Below are positions 14,755-14,884 of a stretch of 14,884 nt of DNA, one piece after another. The notes below the pieces were generated by a model. It saw nothing but the letters and a program-made list of their open reading frames with translations. It had not been told where the DNA came from and did not search any database. A program made the position numbers and the translations under genes. The stretch comes from Prevotella sp. CAG:1185 (GTDB lineage: Bacteria; Bacteroidota; Bacteroidia; Bacteroidales; Bacteroidaceae): NCBI GenBank assembly GCA_000436695.1, contig HF992522.1, positions 1 through 14,884 on the forward strand, read 5' to 3'. Each line of letters opens with the position of its first letter. The stretch's first letter is position 1.

Positions 14755-14883
14755 TTAAGGCCGTCTGAGGCGATTAATGAAGCAGAGCCAATAAAGTATT
14801 CCTGCGCACAGCAAACACACGGGAAACGCGCTCCAAACGCCTACAAGGCCCCAGCCGCTGTGGATGCCGAGGAACCAACCGAG
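14755..14883 (-). CDS. C-terminal end of a MATE-type multidrug/lipid transporter (partial)
   Basis: The last 42 codons of a gene entering from the right edge and ending with TAA. The peptide LGWFLGIHSGWGLVGVWSAF, followed by PVCLLCAGILYWLCFINRLRRP, is one hydrophobic helix with a preceding GWGLxGVW turn and a basic end. This is how the twelfth helix of MATE-family exporters looks (GWGxxGVWxxxP, then a hydrophobic helix). Family assignment rests on this short piece only; another flippase-like membrane protein is possible. A 6-bp stem, AATGGC/GCCATT (14736-14754), follows the stop. Confidence 0.55.
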   Translation of the reverse strand, partial: LGWFLGIHSGWGLVGVWSAFPVCLLCAGILYWLCFINRLRRP

Positions 14884-14884
14884 C

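Overview
The window looks like a piece of a Bacteroidales chromosome, most likely Prevotellaceae. Evidence: a Bacteroidetes-type ParE C-terminus, an S41 peptidase downstream of it, the THUMP-like methyltransferase family typical of this phylum, a DUF6377-type membrane regulator, promoters of the TTG-N20-TAnnTTTG type, and no clear Shine-Dalgarno sequences. The genus is an inference; no rRNA or other marker is present.

Layout. 1-2254 (+): the end of parE, a repeat-filled gap, then a secreted S41 carboxy-terminal processing peptidase. 2267-2355: a 29-bp perfect inverted repeat between convergent transcription units. 2370-4486 (-): ybeY, coaD and ruvB, read as ruvB-coaD-ybeY from a promoter just upstream of ruvB. 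4487-5002: a gene-free stretch with divergent promoter elements and a possible long leader. 5003-5944 (+): a secreted purple-acid-phosphatase-like enzyme with an intrinsic terminator. 6484-7716 (+): a SAM-dependent methyltransferase with a foldable 5' leader. 7874-10222 (+): a secreted GH3 beta-glycosidase. 10813-12417 (+): a secreted type-B carboxylesterase. 12807-14468 (-): a DUF6377-like membrane regulator split by one in-frame TAA. 14755-14883 (-): the last 42 codons of a MATE-type transporter running out of the window.

The coding content is a housekeeping block (topoisomerase IV, protease, rRNA maturation, CoA synthesis, Holliday-junction branch migration) followed by secreted hydrolases (phosphatase, GH3, esterase). 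The hydrolases would suit release of phosphate, sugars and acyl groups from plant or host polymers; they have separate promoters or wide gaps and are not an obvious PUL, since no SusC/SusD is present.

The most unusual signal is outside the genes. At least five intergenic stretches (378-487, 6141-6228, 10241-10328, about 10455-10674 and 12565-12674, plus a weak one near 14654-14697) are imperfect tandem arrays with the same 22-bp period but mostly different unit sequences. Two arrays 6.4 kb apart share one palindromic core (AAAAGGTGGCCTTTT) and similar flanks. A second repeat class with a 9-bp period flanks the S41 gene: a C-rich array upstream, G-quadruplex-capable on the other strand, and a related array folded into the long inverted repeat downstream. 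These arrays are the best candidate here for an undescribed system. Everything was read by eye, without database searches.
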